DNA of 31,453 nucleotides from UMGS75 sp963648435 (GCA_963648435.1 CAVJDT010000021.1:1-31453); one strand, 5' to 3'; positions 1-8,742 are shown, counted from the first letter of the stretch. A program made the numbers and translations. The notes: generated by a model not told the origin, from the sequence alone.

Positions 1-40
1 TCATTATAAGCATAAATAAAATAATTAATTTCTTTTTCAT
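1..40 (-). CDS. 5' end of an exported protein gene, cut by the window edge
   Basis: Only the first 13 codons are present, reading M-K-K-K-L-I-I-L-F-M-L-I-M from the ATG at 38-40. A Lys-rich start followed by a run of Ile/Leu/Met is the beginning of a signal peptide or N-terminal membrane anchor. An AAAGGAGA ribosome binding site at 47-54 is well spaced for this ATG, and a sigma-A-like promoter lies just upstream. The mature protein lies beyond the window, so its function cannot be given. Confidence 0.7.
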   Translation of the reverse strand, partial: MKKKLIILFMLIM

Positions 41-65
41 TTTAATTCTCCTTTCATATACCCTC

Positions 66-107
66 ATTATATCATTTATTAATATTTAGGTCCATTGTTT
101 TGCAAAA
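66..107 (-). promoter_or_regulatory. Promoter of the left-edge gene with an upstream palindrome
   Basis: On the minus strand there is a perfect -10 TATAAT (66-71) and a -35-like TGGACC (89-94, four of six matches to TTGACA) with a 17-bp spacer. Upstream is the perfect palindrome TTTTGCAAAA (98-107). The same palindrome occurs at exactly the same distance from the -10 in front of the glycoside hydrolase gene at 1018-5055. A shared regulator site is possible. Confidence 0.55.
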
Positions 108-183
108 AAAGCAAGAAAATCACTTTCCTTGTGCTAATTAACCTCAATTATTAACTTCTTTTTAATTTTGAATAATGTTTACT

Positions 184-765
184 TTAATATGCGTCATCCA
201 CAAACTCTATATCATTCAAATCCCAAATATTTTCATCCTAGTTTACTTTGTTAAGATAAAATTTGTTCTTGTTTAACTTTTATACTTCAATATTAGTGGA
301 AAGTGGAGTAATATTATCACTACTTAGATTATAATGACTTATATAGTAATGATATTTTGATATAATACAGTTATTAATATTTACTAAATTAGTAGGTAAT
401 AAATAAATGTTTCTACGGCCATAAATTTACATAGTTAACCATTACAATTATAATATGATTAATTACCAAGTCATGTCAATATCTTGTTACATCTAATTTT
501 TCAATGGTACCATAATTAGTTTGAAATAGACCGATTAAACAAGTGTAGTACTTATATTTTGGATTTTTATTTTTAATAACAAAATCGCTTATTACATAAC
601 CGTTGCCATTAAAATGTCCTTTAATTTTTTACTAGATTTTGCTTTTACGCTTTCTAAATCTATATCTGCTTGTAGTTTGTAATATGCTTTGTGTCCCTTA
701 TTTTCATTTAATTGGTTAAATAAATTAGTTTTCCTTTTGTATCTATTATATGTAGGTTTTCATCA
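184..765 (-). pseudogene. Decayed GLUG-type repeat surface protein
   Basis: Pieces of one protein survive on the minus strand in different frames. At about 619-765 a frame reads ...HKAYYKLQADIDLE..., the usual start of a GLUG-type unit. A one-base frameshift near 621-628 moves to a second frame (478-621) reading KGHFNGNGYVISDFVI, then GLFQTNYGTIEKLDV, which matches the F.G.FDGNGH.I..L and GLFG.N.G.I.NL.V core of these repeats. That frame ends at TGA 476-478. Further left, 184-262 encodes DENIWDLNDIEFVDDAY, the typical end of such units, bounded by stops. Intact relatives are secreted surface proteins. DNA between about 765 and 954 is probably also remnant (one 36-codon open stretch) but I recognise nothing in it. 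108-183 and 263-475 hold no gene. Confidence 0.65.
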
Positions 766-954
766 CTCTAGTTTTAATGGTGTTATTGTAGTTTATTATC
801 CTAAATCAATTTGCTTATGTACACCTTGTAAATGTAATGAGTAATATTAATATTATAAATACTTTGTTCTTTTTGATTATTAATCATTATATCAAACACT
901 AGAAATTTAACAATCTTTAATTATGTGGTATATTACAATTTTATTTACCATTAA

Positions 955-1005
955 AAGTCTCTAAAGTATTAGCGAGCGGTTCCACGCCATTACCATTAGA
1001 GACTT
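955..1005 (-). terminator. Terminator-like hairpin after the glycoside hydrolase gene
   Basis: A perfect 10-bp stem, AAGTCTCTAA (955-964) with TTAGAGACTT (996-1005), starts 12 bases after the stop codon of the leftward gene and is followed on the minus strand by a short T stretch (CTTTTAAT). The loop is unusually long (31 nt) and GC-richer than its surroundings. It contains an 11-bp match to the gene's own 3' coding end. Confidence 0.5.
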
Positions 1006-1017
1006 ATTTAATTTATT

Positions 1018-4000
1018 TTAATGTTGTTTTTTTAGTAATATAACGGTTGTTGCTATTAATGTCATCATTGATAAAACCTTTAATACAGCGGTTCCACAAT
1101 TACAATTTGAAGTTTGTTCTTTTTCGTTTAGAATATTCTGATATTCAGAATTAGCTGTAGATTTAATTTGTTCAATTTCTTCAAGTGAAGTTGCTTTAGC
1201 TAGTTCTTCTTTTTTAGTATTAACAAGATTAGTTATTTTTGCTTTTTTATTATTAGATAAATCATTATCTAGAAGTGATTCTAAAAATTCTTTGACTTCT
1301 TGTTTTTTTGTTAAAAGTTCATCACTAGCCTTTGTTATTTCAGAAATTTGTTCTTTCGCAATTTGTACTTTTGTATCTATATCATTTTTAGTTGTTTGAT
1401 ATGTTATATTTTCAACAATTGTATTAAGGCATGCTTTTATCTCATCTTGAATATCTTTTGTATATGCTGTGTAATCAATGGTTTTATTTAACGCAGTTTT
1501 TTCTTTTTTCGCATAATCCATTACCATAAGAAGTTGTGCTTCTTGTTTATACTTATCAACTGCGGTTGTAATTTCTTTCTTCTTAGTAGCGTTTTGAATT
1601 GTGGTTTTAGCTTCATCCATATATTTAGTAACTAATGTTTGAATTGCTACATCTAGCTCTTCTAGTTTTACAAATTCTTCAATTTCTTTTAATGCATCTT
1701 CTTTTGCTTGTTCTAGTTCTTCATCAGTAGTAGGTAATGCATCAATAAGACGTTTAGCTTCATTTACGATTTCATTTATGTTATCAATTGAAGTTGCCGC
1801 GTTTATTTTAGTGATGGCATCGTATATAATTTCATTTTGCTTATTTTTAATATTTGAACTAAAATCTGCATCATATCTATAATTTTCAATTTCTGTGCAT
1901 GCTTTATTTCTTGCGTTTTGAATTTGTTCTTCGATGGTTTGAAGACTATTAATTTTTGATTTTGCATCTGCAACTATTTGATCTATCATAATAATTGAAG
2001 TAGCATTTTCAATTTCCCATTTTGCTTCTTCTAGATATGATTCAATTTTAGCCTTATTAGTAGCATCATATTTGGATAAATCTACATAATTATTAAGTTC
2101 ATTAATTTTACTTGCACGATAACTAGTAAGTTCTTGTTCAAGGGTTTTGATATTATCAATTTTGACTTTAGTTGCTATAACAATTTCATTAATTTCATTT
2201 TCTATTGTTGCATTTGCGATATCTTTTTCAGCTTTACTTAAATAATTTTTAATTGTATTTTGATTAGTTACTGAATATTTTAATAAATCTACATAGTTAT
2301 CTAACTCTAGGACTGCTGAATCCTTTAATGTTTGTAATTTTTCTTTTAACTCTTTGATTTTGTTAATAGCATTAGTTAGCGTTGCTAGATTAGTTACATA
2401 TGCTTTAGCATCAGTTGATAAGGCATCATATGCATTTTTTACTTTATTAATTGCTTCTTCATCTACTAAAGTAATTGTTGTAGGTAATGTATTAATTAAA
2501 GCAACTACTGCTTCACCTTCATCTTGAGGGTTTACTACAATATCGTTATAATAAGTAATAAATGCATCAGTTCCTACCACAATATTTGTGATATTATTAA
2601 ATGGAGTATCGTTAATGATGCGGTCTAAATAACGTACTACCATTAAGGTTTCATTTGGTTGTAGTGTTATTTTGACACTTGATGCAGAATTACTATCTAC
2701 TTTTTTAACTTTGTTGTTAGAACCAACAACTAAATATCCATAAGTTGGGGTTTCCGTGGCAAAAGCATCGCCAATTGAAAGGGTGATATTAACATTTGAT
2801 TTGTTGGTGTAAACTCCAGCACATGAGGTCCAGTTACATGATGGTATATCATTTGATGTAAGTTCATGGTAGTTGTTTAATGCAACAAATAAAACTTTAT
2901 TACCAATTGTTAATGTTACATTTGACCAACCAATGTAACTTGAAGTATCTGTGTATTGACCAATATGGTCTTTAGACATCGCGGAAGGGTCATTACGATA
3001 GACTAAGCCTATTTGTCCATCTTTAACTAAGCCTAAATCAAATGATACTTCGTGCTTATATATAGTGCTATCTTGTGATACTTCTAAATTTAATTTAATT
3101 ATGTAGTTGCATAAGTAATTCTTAAGTCTTTTACCGGTGGTTATATTATAACTACTAGCATCATTTACATCAACATAACTCCATTTCATATTTTCACCAA
3201 CGGGCAAAATACGATCTTCACTAATATGTGTATTAAGTGTTTTTGCAAATTCTTCAGCTTTTGCTTTTAAATTACTTAATGTTTTTATTGTTGTTTCAGC
3301 ACTAACTAAGATATCATAGTTTTCTACTTTTGCTTTATTTTCATCTGACAAATTATTGTAAAGAGCTCTAATTTGTTGAACTTTTGTTAAATCATCATAT
3401 GTAATGTTTACAGGTAATTCACTAATTAATGTGTTAACTTTTTCATAATCAGTAAGTTGTGTAGCACCAAATTTGGTAGGTGTACTAATTACATTGGCAC
3501 GGTTTACACTTGATACATAGTAATCATATTTAGTTGTATTTACATCTTGTATACTTGTATTTTGCGTATATTCTTTTATATGGTCAATATCATTTTGATC
3601 TAGGGTTTTTCCTTTAGGTACTTCATAAACCACATAACCAAAGACATTATTTATCTTTTCCCATGATAAAGTTGTATTAGTTAAATTAAGGTTTGAAACT
3701 TCTGTTGATGTTACTGTATCTGCGTATCTTTTAATGACAACTCCAGGAATGCGTTTTTTCCAATAATCATTACTAATTAAGTTTACACCATTTTGAATAA
3801 TTGTATTACTAGTATTTAATAATGTACTATATTTATAAAAACAAAATCCATTGACTTCATCATACATACTACCATTAAGAATTTGATTTTTAACTTCATT
3901 TTCATTACGTTTCCAGTAAGTTGCGCTAGAACCAGTAGATTCTGCCATATATATACCAATACCTAAATAAAGGTTAGTCTTTTTATATTTAACACACCAA

Positions 4001-5055
4001 CTCCACCATTTACTAAGTTCATAGAAATTAGCACCATGATGTTCCATTCCCCAGTAAGTTTGAGGAGTAATATAATCTATCCATTCATTATCAATCCAAT
4101 ATTTGGTATCAGAATAAAGGTAATTATCATAATGTGCAAATGCACTTGTATTAGAACTAACTGGACTAGTTAATGTTCCATTTGCATCATATGTAGGACT
4201 TGCAACATAACCTCCATTTCTATAGACTCCCGATGGTGAAATTCCAAGTTGTACAGCACGCCCTTCTTCAATATTCATTTGATACATTTTATCTGAAAGT
4301 TTTTTAATAAAGGCATCAACATTAGCACGTTTTTGGTCACCTGATAGGGATGTTGCGACTCCACTAATATAGAAATAATCATCAAAATGAATGGCATCTG
4401 CATCATAGCGATCTAAAAATTCCATACAAGTGTCAACAATAAAATCTTGAACTACTTCTGAGGCAGGATCTAAAATTGTCGCACTACCATTTGTTAGTAG
4501 TAAACTTGAATCATTACAAGGATGATTTTCAGGGTATGCCTCACCCACAAAACTATCATTTACACGATAAGGGTTCATCCACGCATGAAATTCAATACCA
4601 CGATTATGACATTCATCAATAAGCCAAGTTAAAGGGTCAAATTCATCAAAATCAACATTTTTCCACCACGTAGCAATGGGATTTAAATCTGAACGATATA
4701 GGGCATTATTATGTGTTCTAACATGAAATACAATGGCATTCATGCCCATTTTAACCATATTATCTAAAATTGTTGTAGCGTTTTTCTTAAAATTATCAGC
4801 GGTTGTATAGGCTGGAATATCACCCACAAAGGTACTAACCCATACAGCACGATATTCCGCGGTTGGATAATCATAGTTAGATAATCCATAAACTTTTTCA
4901 CTACTATTTCGATATTTTAACTCCGTACCTGAAGATGTGGTCATGACTTGAAGGTTATCAGAAGCTAATATTTTATTATTTGGTCTTACCATATATAATG
5001 AAACTGCCACTATAAATAACATAATAGTAATAAATACTTTGACTTTTTTATTCAT
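1018..5055 (-). CDS. Secreted GHL10-type glycoside hydrolase with helical repeats and Cys-Gly membrane tail
   Basis: A 1,345-aa surface protein, probably acting on a polysaccharide outside the cell. Residues 1-32 are a signal peptide. Residues about 65-430 match the GHL10/DUF187 glycosyl hydrolase-like family: EYRAVWVST (67-75), GMNAIVFHVR (104-113), EFHAWMNPYRV (155-165), and AIHFDDYFY (221-229) with the likely catalytic-site Asp pair 225-226. A fibronectin-III-like segment follows (about 440-540). Two copies of a short helical module (I..LP..IT......V...Y..LS...K..V.N) flank a beta-rich domain at about 620-850. Residues about 880-1300 are FIVAR/DUF1542-like helical repeats of roughly 80 aa. 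The end is CNCG, a hydrophobic stretch and LLKKQH, like the Cys-Gly C-terminal anchor tails seen in related Bacilli. The ATG at 5053-5055 has TGGAGGG at 5064-5070. Family assignment is confident; the substrate is unknown. Confidence 0.88.
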   Translation of the reverse strand: MNKKVKVFITIMLFIVAVSLYMVRPNNKILASDNLQVMTTSSGTELKYRNSSEKVYGLSNYDYPTAEYRAVWVSTFVGDIPAYTTADNFKKNATTILDNMVKMGMNAIVFHVRTHNNALYRSDLNPIATWWKNVDFDEFDPLTWLIDECHNRGIEFHAWMNPYRVNDSFVGEAYPENHPCNDSSLLLTNGSATILDPASEVVQDFIVDTCMEFLDRYDADAIHFDDYFYISGVATSLSGDQKRANVDAFIKKLSDKMYQMNIEEGRAVQLGISPSGVYRNGGYVASPTYDANGTLTSPVSSNTSAFAHYDNYLYSDTKYWIDNEWIDYITPQTYWGMEHHGANFYELSKWWSWCVKYKKTNLYLGIGIYMAESTGSSATYWKRNENEVKNQILNGSMYDEVNGFCFYKYSTLLNTSNTIIQNGVNLISNDYWKKRIPGVVIKRYADTVTSTEVSNLNLTNTTLSWEKINNVFGYVVYEVPKGKTLDQNDIDHIKEYTQNTSIQDVNTTKYDYYVSSVNRANVISTPTKFGATQLTDYEKVNTLISELPVNITYDDLTKVQQIRALYNNLSDENKAKVENYDILVSAETTIKTLSNLKAKAEEFAKTLNTHISEDRILPVGENMKWSYVDVNDASSYNITTGKRLKNYLCNYIIKLNLEVSQDSTIYKHEVSFDLGLVKDGQIGLVYRNDPSAMSKDHIGQYTDTSSYIGWSNVTLTIGNKVLFVALNNYHELTSNDIPSCNWTSCAGVYTNKSNVNITLSIGDAFATETPTYGYLVVGSNNKVKKVDSNSASSVKITLQPNETLMVVRYLDRIINDTPFNNITNIVVGTDAFITYYNDIVVNPQDEGEAVVALINTLPTTITLVDEEAINKVKNAYDALSTDAKAYVTNLATLTNAINKIKELKEKLQTLKDSAVLELDNYVDLLKYSVTNQNTIKNYLSKAEKDIANATIENEINEIVIATKVKIDNIKTLEQELTSYRASKINELNNYVDLSKYDATNKAKIESYLEEAKWEIENATSIIMIDQIVADAKSKINSLQTIEEQIQNARNKACTEIENYRYDADFSSNIKNKQNEIIYDAITKINAATSIDNINEIVNEAKRLIDALPTTDEELEQAKEDALKEIEEFVKLEELDVAIQTLVTKYMDEAKTTIQNATKKKEITTAVDKYKQEAQLLMVMDYAKKEKTALNKTIDYTAYTKDIQDEIKACLNTIVENITYQTTKNDIDTKVQIAKEQISEITKASDELLTKKQEVKEFLESLLDNDLSNNKKAKITNLVNTKKEELAKATSLEEIEQIKSTANSEYQNILNEKEQTSNCNCGTAVLKVLSMMTLIATTVILLKKQH

Positions 5056-5081
5056 TTTTCATACCCTCCATTTGTTATTTT

Positions 5082-5123
5082 ATTATACCACATTTAGGGG
5101 TAAAGTCAAACTATTTTGCAAAA
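5082..5123 (-). promoter_or_regulatory. Promoter of the glycoside hydrolase gene with upstream palindrome
   Basis: On the minus strand there is -10 TATAAT (5082-5087) and -35 TTGACT (5104-5109) with a 16-bp spacer, then the palindrome TTTTGCAAAA (5114-5123). The palindrome starts 27 bases from the -10, the same offset as in front of the left-edge exported gene. Confidence 0.65.
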
Positions 5124-5203
5124 GCATTAACTAGCAGATTTTACTAATTTAATGTATAGTTTTATTTTTTTATATCATAATAAATTTGAAGGAAGGTATT
5201 TAT

Positions 5204-5383
5204 ATGACAAACAAAGAATTACTTTATGTTGAAGATGCTTTAAATCATGCAAAGCATTTTAATTGTGTTTGTGATGAAAACATTTCATCACTTCAAGATC
5301 CTGCACTACGTGCATTCGTAGAAGAAGTTCAATCAGAACTTCAATTAATTTACAATAACTTGTATAGTACATTATCAAAATAG
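5204..5383 (+). CDS. Small CotF-like spore coat protein (first of pair)
   Basis: A 59-aa protein beginning MTNKELLYVEDALNHAKHF. The pattern (T.KEL.Y.EDAL.H......C.......LQD..L..FV......H/L....LYS.L) resembles the short proteins encoded next to CotF-type coat proteins in Bacilli and Clostridia. An upstream in-frame TTG (5186) is possible, but the ATG at 5204 has GGAAGG (5191-5196) at seven bases and fits the family start. The gene ends nine bases before its partner, whose ribosome binding site AGGAGG overlaps this stop codon, so the two are surely co-transcribed. The expected role is in the spore outer layers, known only from relatives. No vegetative promoter is obvious upstream; a CATAAT element near 5176 might belong to a sporulation sigma factor. 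Confidence 0.7.
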   Translation: MTNKELLYVEDALNHAKHFNCVCDENISSLQDPALRAFVEEVQSELQLIYNNLYSTLSK

Positions 5384-5392
5384 GAGGATTTT

Positions 5393-5638
5393 ATGAACGA
5401 TCGTTATTATATGCAAAACTTATTAACTTGTGCTAAAAGTATGTGTGGACTACTACTACACGGAACTGTTGAATCATCAACCCCTAATGTTAATACAACG
5501 ATGAACCAAACTTTATTTGAATGTTTAAGTTTACAAAATGCTATTTATAAACAAATGGAAAATAAGGGTTGGTACAAGGTTGAAGCAGTACCTCAAACCA
5601 AGATTACCCAAGCCGCAACCACAATCGCTAATTCTTAA
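5393..5638 (+). CDS. CotF-like spore coat protein
   Basis: An 81-aa protein with the typical features of the CotF/COG5577 coat family: MNDRYYMQNLL at the start, then a helix with K..C.L..HGT.ESSTPNV, then the second helix with L..QN.IY..M..KGWY and a short polar tail. The HGTVESSTPN and MENKGWY stretches are the clearest marks. The family packs as helical bundles and coats spores. The ATG at 5393 follows AGGAGG (5382-5387). It lies directly downstream of the short CotF-like partner and 58 bp upstream of a TspO gene. Its presence suggests the organism, or its recent ancestor, forms endospores. Confidence 0.85.
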   Translation: MNDRYYMQNLLTCAKSMCGLLLHGTVESSTPNVNTTMNQTLFECLSLQNAIYKQMENKGWYKVEAVPQTKITQAATTIANS

Positions 5639-5696
5639 TTTTTTAGCATATTTATAGATAAGGGATAATATAATATGTTGAAAGGATAATTTTAAA

Positions 5697-6164
5697 ATGA
5701 AGAAACATTGGCCTAAATTTGTTTTTTTTGTAATTGTTTTATTGCTTTATTTCTTACCATCATTTATATTTCCAGTAGATGTCGAATACTATAAATCACT
5801 TAATGGTCCTCATTTACCTAATTCGATGTTTATGGTTATGTGGACAATTATATACATAACTATGTCTATATTTGTTACTTATTATGTCTTTTATCCTAAG
5901 AAAAAAAGAAACGCAGAAACAAAAAGAATCATTATATTTTTAATTGTTAATTATGTATTGCAAGCACTTTACACTCCTGTTTTCTTTAAGTGGCATAATT
6001 TGTTCTTATCTTATGTAATTGTCTTATTTACATTTATAACTATCTTAATTATTGCTTTAGAATCTTTATTAATCAATAAAAAAGTTACTCTTTTGACTCT
6101 CCCTTATATTATTTGGAGTGCACTAGCTAGTGTAATTTCTATCCTAATCTATCTCCAAAATTAA
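5697..6164 (+). CDS. TspO/MBR family membrane protein
   Basis: A 155-aa integral membrane protein with five predicted helices, the usual size and topology of TspO/MBR (tryptophan-rich sensory protein) family members, which bind porphyrins and related ligands. Family landmarks are present: GPHLPNSMFMVMWTIIYITM (37-56, the P..W.FP.VWT.LY loop and helix 2 region), NYVLQALYTPVFFKWHN (85-101) and LPYIIWSALASVISILIYLQN near the C-terminus (135-155), split here over helix 5. The N-terminal helix ends in PSFIFP. AAAGGA at 5681-5686 precedes the ATG. It is the last gene of the rightward group and stops right at a strong terminator. Whether it shares a transcript with the coat genes is unclear; the 58-bp gap has a TATAAT at 5669-5674 but no good -35. 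Confidence 0.85.
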   Translation: MKKHWPKFVFFVIVLLLYFLPSFIFPVDVEYYKSLNGPHLPNSMFMVMWTIIYITMSIFVTYYVFYPKKKRNAETKRIIIFLIVNYVLQALYTPVFFKWHNLFLSYVIVLFTFITILIIALESLLINKKVTLLTLPYIIWSALASVISILIYLQN

Positions 6165-6195
6165 ATAACAAGTATTTTGTACTTGTTATTTTTTT
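6164..6195 (+). terminator. Rho-independent terminator after the TspO gene, possibly bidirectional
   Basis: A perfect 11-bp stem AATAACAAGTA (6164-6174) and TACTTGTTATT (6180-6190) with a TTTTG loop, followed by a T run to 6195. It starts on the last base of the TspO stop codon. It lies between convergent genes and may also end the leftward M18 transcript, although the T run on that side is weaker. Confidence 0.9.
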
Positions 6196-6221
6196 ATTTT
6201 ATATAGGAAATTTTTATTTAA

Positions 6222-7514
6222 CTACTTAATAGTTAAAGCCTGGGTATTTTGATAATTTAGATGATGAGAATAGAATGATTTTAATACTTTTTTCATCATT
6301 TCTAAATCCTTTGTTCCTGCTGTTTCATAGGCTGAATGCATAGCAAGTTGAGCTAAGCCAATGTCCACTGAAGTTACACTAAAAGAGTGGAGAAGAATGC
6401 TTCCAAGAGTACCACCGCCACGTAAATCAGAACGATTTGTATATACTTGATAAGGTACATTTTCTTTATTACAAATGCTCTTAAAAATACCTGCACTAAG
6501 GGCATCACTAGTATAACTTAAGTTAGAATTATATTTAATGACAATTCCTTTATTAAGTTTTACATAATTAGTTGGATCTGATTTTTCAGGATGATTAGGA
6601 TGAATAGCATGAGCGTTATCCGCAGATATTGTCATTGACCTATTAAATATTTCCAAGCGGTTATCATCTAATTTTAATTCTGCTAAAATTTTATTAATTG
6701 TATCCATCAAGAAGGTAGAAAAAGCTCCATTATTAGAACCACTGCCAACTTCTTCATTGTTAAAGCCTGCCCAAATATTAATGTTTTCAGAATTGTTTCC
6801 TTCAATTAAAGCTTCTAATGATGTGTAATAGCATTCTAAATTATCAAGACGAGGTCCTAATATGAACTCATTATTATAGCCAATGATTCGTGCTTCTTCC
6901 TTATTATATAAGAACAAGTCATAATCAAGGACTTCTACCTTACCTAATTTTTTTTCAATTAATTCATTAATTGTAGTTTCACCTAATGATAATATTGCTA
7001 ACATATCAGTTTGAGCATTAATTGTGTGATTAGTGTTGATTTCTCGATTTAGGTGAATGGCAAGATTAGGGATAATAACAGTTGTATCTAATGTTATATT
7101 TTTACTTACTATTTTTTCGTCTTCTTTTATTATAACTCTTCCTGCGATTCCAAGAGGGCGATCCATAAAAGTAGAGTAAATGGCACCTCCATAAATCTCA
7201 GTGTTAAGTTTGGTATATCCATTTTGATAAATTACGCCATTGGGTTTAATTTTTAACATTGGACTATCATTATGGGAAGCAACAATTTGAATGCTTGGAC
7301 TATTTAAAGTGCTACCAAGTTTAAAGGCAATAATACTTGCATCATTTTTTATGACAAAGTAGTTTTGTCCTTTTTTTAAATTCCATGGATTAATCAAATC
7401 TAATTCAATGAAATTATTATCTAGTAGTATTTTTTTAGCTTCCGCTACAGCTTGATATGTTGTATGTGATTTGTTTAAAAATTCGATAAATCTTTTTTCC
7501 ATATTATATAACAA
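6222..7514 (-). CDS. M18 family aminopeptidase (aspartyl aminopeptidase type)
   Basis: A cytoplasmic zinc exopeptidase that removes N-terminal residues from peptides; 430 aa is the normal family length. All M18 landmarks are present (numbering from the TTG): ASHNDSPM with H81 and D83, LDN with D224, NNEEVGS with E254/E255, ISADNAHAIHPNHPEKSDP with D299, RSDLRGGGTLG (361-371) and AMHSAYE with H393. These supply the two-metal site and the general base. Two starts compete: TTG at 7514, which has AAAGGG five bases upstream inside the previous gene, and ATG at 7502, which has no good ribosome binding site. I chose the TTG, which overlaps the M29 gene by 11 bp and implies translational coupling. 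Third gene of the ABC-F/M29/M18 unit, suggesting linked peptide recycling. Confidence 0.93.
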   Translation of the reverse strand: MLYNMEKRFIEFLNKSHTTYQAVAEAKKILLDNNFIELDLINPWNLKKGQNYFVIKNDASIIAFKLGSTLNSPSIQIVASHNDSPMLKIKPNGVIYQNGYTKLNTEIYGGAIYSTFMDRPLGIAGRVIIKEDEKIVSKNITLDTTVIIPNLAIHLNREINTNHTINAQTDMLAILSLGETTINELIEKKLGKVEVLDYDLFLYNKEEARIIGYNNEFILGPRLDNLECYYTSLEALIEGNNSENINIWAGFNNEEVGSGSNNGAFSTFLMDTINKILAELKLDDNRLEIFNRSMTISADNAHAIHPNHPEKSDPTNYVKLNKGIVIKYNSNLSYTSDALSAGIFKSICNKENVPYQVYTNRSDLRGGGTLGSILLHSFSVTSVDIGLAQLAMHSAYETAGTKDLEMMKKVLKSFYSHHLNYQNTQALTIK

Positions 7515-8742
7515 AATTACCCTTTCTAAATATTGTTACTTTTTCACCAGTATGGGTAGTACCTATAATTTCCATATCGCTACTACCAAACATAAAATCA
7601 ACATGAATATTAGAAACATTATATCCAAATTTCTTTAATTCTTCTTCGGTCATATTTGTTCCGCCCTTAATATTCATTGAGTATGCATTTCCTAGTGCTA
7701 AATGACAAGATGCATTTTCATCAAATAAAGTATTATAAAATAAGATGTTTAAATTAGAAATCGGTGAATCATAACTAACTAAAGCAACTTCCCCTAAGCT
7801 TTTACTACCTTCATCAGTTTCAAGTAATGTCTTTAGGGTTTCGTATTCTTCTTTTGCTTCAAAGTCGATGACTTTACCATCTTTAAAGGTTAATTTAAAT
7901 TCAGGAATCACTTTACCACGAACGTTAAGGGGTTTCGTACTGACAACTGTACCATTAATTTTTTGATTGTGAGGCATTGTGAAATTTTCTTCAGTTGGAA
8001 TATTAGGAACAAAAAAGATTCCATCACCAGATAACTCACCACCACCTGCCCAAATATGATTTTCTACAAGCCCTATATCAAGGTTTGTTCCTAAACTATT
8101 TTTAAAGTGTAGTGATTTAAAGTTATAGTTATTTAATAGTTGATTATGAATATCTAAATTATGCATGTGTTTTTTCCAATTTTCCACCGCATCACTATTT
8201 GCATCTACTCTTGACGTATAAAGTATTGCTTCTAATAATTTTTCTACTGCTTCATCTTTATTTAATTCAGGAAATACTTTATGAGCCCATGCTTCATTGG
8301 GGTAAGCAATTATAGACCATTGTGATTTACTTGCCATCATATGTTCACTATAAAATTTATATTTAGGAGCACTAGCATTAGAAGCAAGAGCAATTTTTTT
8401 AGGGTCCACATCTTTAAACATTTCAGGATTAGGTGAAGTAATAGATATTACTGCTCCTTTTTCATCAACTATATATTTTAATTTTTCTATCATAAACTCT
8501 GGAACTTCCGTTAAGCGTTCTTCCGTTGCATATTCATAGAATAATTTTGTTGAAAAATCATCTTGCCAATTAATCATAACCCGGCCTGCTCCAACTTCAT
8601 ATGCACGTTTAGTAATCATTTCTACTAAGTCTTTTGCCACAATTGGTGCATTTACAACTAAAAGTTGTCCAGGTTGTATATTAACTCCAACTTCAACTGC
8701 GAGGTGAGCAAATTCTTTTAAAAGGGATTCTTTATTGTTCAT
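7504..8742 (-). CDS. M29 family aminopeptidase (AmpS/PepS type)
   Basis: A 412-aa cytoplasmic metallo-aminopeptidase of the thermophilic-aminopeptidase (M29) family, full length. The N-terminal half has QPGQLLVVNAP (23-33), typical of the family. The metal-binding residues are all found: PTEEN (E251/E252), GEVALV (E318), CHLALGNAY (H347, Y354) and IHVDFMFGS (H380, D382). The ATG at 8740-8742 has AAGGAG at 8753-8758. The start overlaps the end of the ABC-F gene by 11 bp, and the end overlaps the M18 start by 11 bp. Pairing M29 and M18 peptidases in one unit suggests shared work on oligopeptides; the substrates cannot be read from the sequence. Confidence 0.94.
   Translation of the reverse strand: MNNKESLLKEFAHLAVEVGVNIQPGQLLVVNAPIVAKDLVEMITKRAYEVGAGRVMINWQDDFSTKLFYEYATEERLTEVPEFMIEKLKYIVDEKGAVISITSPNPEMFKDVDPKKIALASNASAPKYKFYSEHMMASKSQWSIIAYPNEAWAHKVFPELNKDEAVEKLLEAILYTSRVDANSDAVENWKKHMHNLDIHNQLLNNYNFKSLHFKNSLGTNLDIGLVENHIWAGGGELSGDGIFFVPNIPTEENFTMPHNQKINGTVVSTKPLNVRGKVIPEFKLTFKDGKVIDFEAKEEYETLKTLLETDEGSKSLGEVALVSYDSPISNLNILFYNTLFDENASCHLALGNAYSMNIKGGTNMTEEELKKFGYNVSNIHVDFMFGSSDMEIIGTTHTGEKVTIFRKGNFVI

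Noticed and set aside
5640..5690. Own promoter for the TspO gene
   Set aside because: A TATAAT is present at 5669-5674 but no -35-like element lies at 16-18 bp; I left it out as a feature.
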